From: DASSSY01 sp035708205
GTDB taxonomy: Bacteria > Bacteroidota > Bacteroidia > Chitinophagales > Chitinophagaceae
NCBI GenBank assembly: GCA_035708205.1
Contig: DASSSY010000001.1
Span: forward strand, 1 to 64,000
DNA length: 64,000 bases
Direction: 5' to 3'
Position 1 is the first letter of the stretch. Every line of letters begins with the position of its first letter. The position numbers and the translations under genes are program-made. Under the pieces are notes generated by a model. It was not told where the DNA came from. It did no database searches and was given only the letters and a program-made list of their open reading frames with translations. This document shows positions 60,174-64,000 of the stretch, piece by piece.

Positions 60174-62267
60174 ATGGAAATTTTTGAAACGTGCCATAAA
60201 ATAAACGACTTACTTATATCAAATAACGAAAATGAGGCACGAAATGAACTAATAAAACTTTTGGACTTTCATGAGAAGGAAGAAATTCCATATTCAGAGT
60301 TAATCAATCATTTGATAAGAGAATCAGGACTTTATCCATACTTAGAAGTTGAAACATCTAGTTGGCAAGATAAATTTGTATATGAAGTATTTAAAGCAGA
60401 TGTTGGCGAAGCAGAAGAACTCACACTACACCGTGAACAGTCGGCATTACTTAAAAAGCTTCTGAAAGGAACCAACCTTGCTGTAAGTGCACCAACCAGC
60501 TTCGGAAAAAGTTTTGTTATAGACGCATACATCTCAATTAATAAACCTACTAACGTAGTAATAATTGTACCAACAATTGCACTCACTGATGAAACAAGAA
60601 GGAGATTATATAAAAAGTTTGCAAATGAATATAAAATAATTACCACTACGGAAGTAGAGCTAGGAGAAAAGAACATTTTTATATTTCCTCAAGAGAGAGC
60701 CATAAATTATGTTGACAAAATTGAAAATCTGGATATTTTAATAGTCGATGAATTTTATAAAGCAAGTTCAAATTTCGATAAGGACAGGTCTCCTACATTA
60801 ATAAAGGCTATCCTAAAACTTGGGAAAGTAGCAAAACAAAAGTATTTTCTGGCGCCCAATATAAGTAGCTTAGAAGCCAATCCGTTTACTCAAGATATGG
60901 AGTTTTATTCCTTAGACTTTAATACAGTATATCTTGAGCAGCAAAAATTATATGAAGAACTAAAAGGAGATGAAGAATTAAAAAGTAAAAAACTGTTAGA
61001 TATTATAAGTAATAGAAACACCAAAACATTAATTTATGCCGGGACTTATGTGAATATTGAAAGGCTCTCAACTCTTTTAATCGGTAATTCAAAAGATAAG
61101 AACACAAACTTATTGAATAGTTTCTCTGATTGGTTAAGTGCAAACTATGATTACAACTGGAATTTGACAAATCTTGTTAAACGAGGTGTTGGAATACATA
61201 ATGGTAGATTACACAGGTCGTTAAGCCAAATTCAAGTAAAGCTTTTCGAAGAGGAAGAAGGCATTGATAACTTGCTTTCAACATCCTCAATAATTGAGGG
61301 TGTAAATACATCCGCTGAAAATGTAATTATCTGGTCTAATAGAAATGGACAAGTAAAGATAAATGACTTTACTTATAAAAATATAATGGGGAGAGGAGGA
61401 AGAATGTTTAGGCATTTTATTGGTAAGATATTTGTCTTGGAGCAACCACCTCAGGAAGCTCATACGCAGTTAGGTATACCTTTTCCAGAAGAAATTTTAG
61501 GCGACTTAGATGAAGTTAAATATGAAAAAGAACTAACCAAAGAACAGGTTGCAAAGATTATTCTATACAAAGAAGAAATGACAAATCTGTTAGGAGGAGA
61601 AGTTTATAAAAAACTGCAATCAGAAAATATTTTCCAAACTAGCGATTCCGAACTAATCAAGAAGATTGCAACTGATATGATTAATAGTCCTGATGATTGG
61701 AATGGATTAGGATTTCTGAACAGTCCTTACCCACAAAATTGGGACAGGTTTTTATACAAAATAATAAAAATTGTTCCTGCTGGATGGGATGCCAAACACA
61801 GCACTTTTGTTGAGTTTGTAAAAATTCTAAGGAACAATTGGTTTAAGTCTATTCCAGAGCTTTTAATTCAATTAAACAAGCACGAAGTAGGAGTTGATGA
61901 TTTCTTTAAATTGGAACGAAAAGTAACCTTTAAATTGGCTTCATTAGTTAGTGATGTAAATATTCTACAAAAAGAGATTTTGAAAAATAAGAATTATGAC
62001 ATTTCAAGGTTTATGAGTTGGTGTTCCCATGCTTTTTTGCCCAGTACAGTATATCAATTAGAAGAATTTGGATTGCCAAGAATGATTTCTAAAAAAATTC
62101 ATAAAGCAGGATTGTATAACTTTCTTAGAGAAGACTTAAATATTCATCAAGTACTTAGCGACTTAAACCAAATTGGGCTTGCTCCTATTTTAGAAATTCA
62201 AAACCTAATGGAATTTGATAAATATATTTTAGATTATTTTTTTGATGGAATAAGAGTAAACCAATAA
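60174..62267 (+). CDS. hamB: HamB, helicase of a Hachiman antiphage system
   Basis: A 697-residue superfamily 2 helicase. The Q-motif-like LHREQSALL (85-93), Walker A SAPTSFGKS (105-113), VDEFYK (191-196) in place of DEAH, and motif VI GRGGRMFRHF (about 406-415) are present. The unusual DEFY and the long C-terminal region match the HamB type of DEAD-like helicase that scans DNA and licenses HamA. It starts three bases after hamA and ends 10 bases before the next gene, so the two are one transcript. Confidence 0.9.
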   Translation: MEIFETCHKINDLLISNNENEARNELIKLLDFHEKEEIPYSELINHLIRESGLYPYLEVETSSWQDKFVYEVFKADVGEAEELTLHREQSALLKKLLKGTNLAVSAPTSFGKSFVIDAYISINKPTNVVIIVPTIALTDETRRRLYKKFANEYKIITTTEVELGEKNIFIFPQERAINYVDKIENLDILIVDEFYKASSNFDKDRSPTLIKAILKLGKVAKQKYFLAPNISSLEANPFTQDMEFYSLDFNTVYLEQQKLYEELKGDEELKSKKLLDIISNRNTKTLIYAGTYVNIERLSTLLIGNSKDKNTNLLNSFSDWLSANYDYNWNLTNLVKRGVGIHNGRLHRSLSQIQVKLFEEEEGIDNLLSTSSIIEGVNTSAENVIIWSNRNGQVKINDFTYKNIMGRGGRMFRHFIGKIFVLEQPPQEAHTQLGIPFPEEILGDLDEVKYEKELTKEQVAKIILYKEEMTNLLGGEVYKKLQSENIFQTSDSELIKKIATDMINSPDDWNGLGFLNSPYPQNWDRFLYKIIKIVPAGWDAKHSTFVEFVKILRNNWFKSIPELLIQLNKHEVGVDDFFKLERKVTFKLASLVSDVNILQKEILKNKNYDISRFMSWCSHAFLPSTVYQLEEFGLPRMISKKIHKAGLYNFLREDLNIHQVLSDLNQIGLAPILEIQNLMEFDKYILDYFFDGIRVNQ

Positions 62268-62277
62268 TTAAGAGGAA

Positions 62278-62898
62278 ATGACTTTAGAACAAAAAAAGAA
62301 AAATCGTTTTTTATTCCTTGAAGCTCTTTATAACGATTCAAATGGCGATACAGGGGCCATGTTTGATATGTGGGAAGTGGGATATGAATTAAAGTTTGAA
62401 AGAGATGAAATTAGTAGGATAGTTGATTATTTAATTGGCGAAAACTTAATAGAATCGGTTGCATTGGGCGGAATGATTAGCCTTACACATTGGGGCATTA
62501 AAGAGGTGGAGCAGGCTATTGAAAATCCAGATAAGCCAACAGAACATTTTTTGCCAATAAACGTTATCAATATTGGTACGATGACAAATTCTACCTTACA
62601 GCAAGCAACAAGTCGTTCTACAATCAACTTTCAACTTAATGAAACAAAAGCTGCAGACTTAGATGCCATTTTAAAGTCCCTAAATGATATAAAGGATGGT
62701 TTAAATGTTTCAAACGAATTACGTAGAGAACTTCTAAGTGAAATTCAAACATTGGAAATACAGCGTAAGTCGCCTAAACCTAAAGGCAGTATCATTGGGG
62801 AAGCTTTAAAATCTGTAAGAACGATTTTGGAAAGCGTTGTTGGGAATGCAATGACACCTGTTATTGTGGGCCAGATTACTCAATTACTCGGTTCGTGA
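62278..62898 (+). CDS. winged-helix protein with amphipathic Gly-rich C-terminus, Hachiman-linked
   Basis: 206 residues. Residues 1-80 look like a winged helix (FLFLEALYNDSNGDTGAMFD, EVGYELKFERDEISRIVDYL, ISLTHWGIKEVEQAI). A linker with INVINIGTMTNSTLQQATSR, of the sort seen in defence-associated proteins, leads to a helical region (LDAILKSLNDIKDGLNVS) and a C-terminal segment from about 170 (GSIIGEALKSVRTILESVVG, then PVIVGQITQLLG) that could insert into membrane. I do not recognise a named family. Located 10 bases after hamB. It is not part of canonical Hachiman; a regulator or effector role is possible. Confidence 0.65.
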   Translation: MTLEQKKKNRFLFLEALYNDSNGDTGAMFDMWEVGYELKFERDEISRIVDYLIGENLIESVALGGMISLTHWGIKEVEQAIENPDKPTEHFLPINVINIGTMTNSTLQQATSRSTINFQLNETKAADLDAILKSLNDIKDGLNVSNELRRELLSEIQTLEIQRKSPKPKGSIIGEALKSVRTILESVVGNAMTPVIVGQITQLLGS

Positions 62899-62926
62899 TG
62901 AACCGCTTAAATTTGTAATAATTTTT

Positions 62927-63472
62927 ATGACAATAGAAATAGTCAATCAATACTTAAACAAGCTTGAAGATAAACTACTGAACCATTCGGCCGAAATTCC
63001 AATTGAATTAAACAATGCCTGGGCTAATCAATTCCCAAATGAAACTGCTGTATATATTTTTCGGGAGGATGATGCTATTGTTTACGTAGGTGAAACTGGT
63101 AATTTAAAAGAAAAGATGATAGAATTGGTTAATAACCAAAACCTTGAAGATGGTATAAATGGGTTACTAAATAATGTGATTACAAAACATTTAAAGCTAT
63201 CTTACCTGTTGGTTGATTTAGGAAGAAAAGAATTAGAAGAAAGAATTTTGAAAAAGGTTAAAGCGCCTAAAAAAACCTATACCAAAGCCGAGAAACAGCG
63301 GGCTCATAAAAATGCTTACGAACGGTGGTCAACAGAAGATGATGAAAAACTGGAATTGCTTTTTTGCGAGGGTAAATCGGTAAAAGAATTATCAGCCATT
63401 TTTGCCAGAAACGAAGGAGCCATTGAATCCAGAATTAAAAAATTAGAGCTTCGGGAAAAGTACGACCGCTAA
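62927..63472 (+). CDS. GIY-YIG-like domain protein with C-terminal helical DNA-binding-like module
   Basis: 181 residues. AVYIF (41-45) and IVYVGETGNLKEK (51-63) match the GIY and YIG strands and the loop after them; a possible catalytic Glu is at ELEERIL (102-108). The usual Arg after the loop (NLxxR) is replaced by Lys/Glu, so activity is uncertain. Residues about 131-175 (YERWSTEDDEKLELLFCEGK, then SVKELSAIFARNEGAIESRI) are a SANT/HTH-like DNA-binding module often joined to nucleases and helicases. The ATG at 62927 is 28 bases after the previous stop. Confidence 0.7.
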   Translation: MTIEIVNQYLNKLEDKLLNHSAEIPIELNNAWANQFPNETAVYIFREDDAIVYVGETGNLKEKMIELVNNQNLEDGINGLLNNVITKHLKLSYLLVDLGRKELEERILKKVKAPKKTYTKAEKQRAHKNAYERWSTEDDEKLELLFCEGKSVKELSAIFARNEGAIESRIKKLELREKYDR

Positions 63473-63509
63473 GCTCCACAACAAGGTGCAATTTGTTAAA
63501 CCATCAATA

Positions 63510-63944
63510 ATGACTATGGAAATTTTACAGACACGTGAGTTTTGGTATTTCTTTATCCCAATTGTTGTAACACTAATAATTTACTTCGTAGACAAAAGTA
63601 TCAAAGCTGAAAGAAAGCATCTTTTAGTTTTATTTAAGTCAAACAAATCTCTTTCAAAAAGAATACAAGAAAAATTAAAAGGATTCATAGAGGAATTTGA
63701 TGCTTCAAATGCTATTGCCTATCCGGAAAGAAATGTAACTTATGGTACTTGGCTTGAAATGATGTCGGAAGAGTATAAGTCAAGTCTTTCTGAAGAACTA
63801 TATGAGTTTGCCAAGAAAGGTAAAATACCCAAACCAACATTATTATCTATGAGTGATTCTTTAAATAAACAAAACGAAGCATTAAGATTAATGGAAATGG
63901 ATATGAACTTGGTAATAAAAAAAGCTCAAGAAAGTAGAGTTTAA
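63510..63944 (+). CDS. small membrane-anchored protein at the end of the defence cluster
   Basis: 144 residues from the ATG at 63510 (63516 also possible). One N-terminal transmembrane helix (FWYFFIPIVVTLIIYFV, about 11-27) with a basic cytoplasmic side (KSIKAERKH), then a soluble helical region rich in Lys and Glu (LSKRIQEKLKGFIEEF, SSLSEELYEFAKKGKI). No known domain. It ends 56 bases before the window end, so further genes of the cluster may lie beyond. It might be a membrane effector or sensor; that is inference. Confidence 0.6.
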   Translation: MTMEILQTREFWYFFIPIVVTLIIYFVDKSIKAERKHLLVLFKSNKSLSKRIQEKLKGFIEEFDASNAIAYPERNVTYGTWLEMMSEEYKSSLSEELYEFAKKGKIPKPTLLSMSDSLNKQNEALRLMEMDMNLVIKKAQESRV

Positions 63945-64000
63945 TCAAAGAAACCAAGCCCACCCACCACCCAACTATTTGTGGTTGCATCATGCCTCGC

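Noticed and set aside
1..64000. CRISPR array
   Set aside because: No regularly spaced repeats of 24-37 bases were seen anywhere.
1..64000. Complete insertion sequence with transposase
   Set aside because: No transposase or integrase frame was recognised; the only mobile-like units are noncoding.

Overview
The window reads as chromosome of a Bacteroidota bacterium, most likely a Chitinophagales/Chitinophagaceae relative. The evidence is many TTG/TAnnTTTG promoter boxes, secreted proteins with type IX secretion (T9SS) C-terminal sorting domains, a lipoprotein BamA-family assembly factor (TamL) beside TamB, a DUF3467 protein, and almost no Shine-Dalgarno signals. Placement below phylum is inference; no rRNA gene is present.

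Layout. 1-9.1 kb: a cut-off secreted IgGFc-binding/Ig-like surface protein, pyruvate oxidase (poxB), GMP synthase (guaA), a DUF3467 protein, a methyltransferase, then a TPR protein and a TonB-C-terminal/MORN-like secreted protein. 9.1-16.9 kb: accessory material, namely an ArsR-type repressor with three SRPBCC (AHSA1) genes, a decayed msrA, a two-copy spondin_N lipoprotein, a DoxX protein, a frameshifted azoR facing its probable HxlR regulator across a palindromic operator, an AraC-type regulator and a decayed carboxymuconolactone-decarboxylase gene. 16.9-24.8 kb: groES-groEL, then three T9SS cargo genes of which two are broken by frameshifts. 24.8-31 kb: orphan mutA, an M20 dipeptidase, an alcohol dehydrogenase and a compact arsR-arsM-arsC arsenic operon with no visible efflux gene. 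31-57.3 kb: mostly housekeeping, namely folC, pyrG with a possible leader attenuator, M16 and M1 peptidases, HMG-CoA lyase, tamL-tamB, tRNA-Gly(CCC), valS, a short-chain dehydrogenase, azurin, an active and a degenerate rhomboid in tandem, an EEP-family phosphodiesterase, a TauE/SafE permease and a rifampin ADP-ribosyltransferase (arr) with a helical N-terminal extension.

57.3-64 kb is the most interesting part. An 880-base noncoding stretch holds an 18-bp direct repeat about 820 bp apart and a MITE-like unit with 16-bp terminal inverted repeats. Next come a SymE-like toxin gene with a small partner, and facing them an XRE regulator followed by a tight same-strand cluster: hamA (DUF1837 nuclease), hamB (helicase), a winged-helix/amphipathic-tail protein, a GIY-YIG-like protein with a C-terminal helical DNA-binding-like module, and a small membrane-anchored protein. 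This is a Hachiman-type antiphage locus with three extra genes not part of the canonical two-gene system. Composition changes sharply here: sampled 60-base lines in hamB have 18-19 G+C against 32 in pyrG, and the change begins inside the XRE gene, which suggests cassette exchange at a hotspot.

Several genes (msrA, the CMD gene, azoR and two T9SS cargo genes) carry frameshifts or deletions while all housekeeping genes are intact. That argues for real decay in accessory genes, although single-base indels in homopolymers could be assembly errors.
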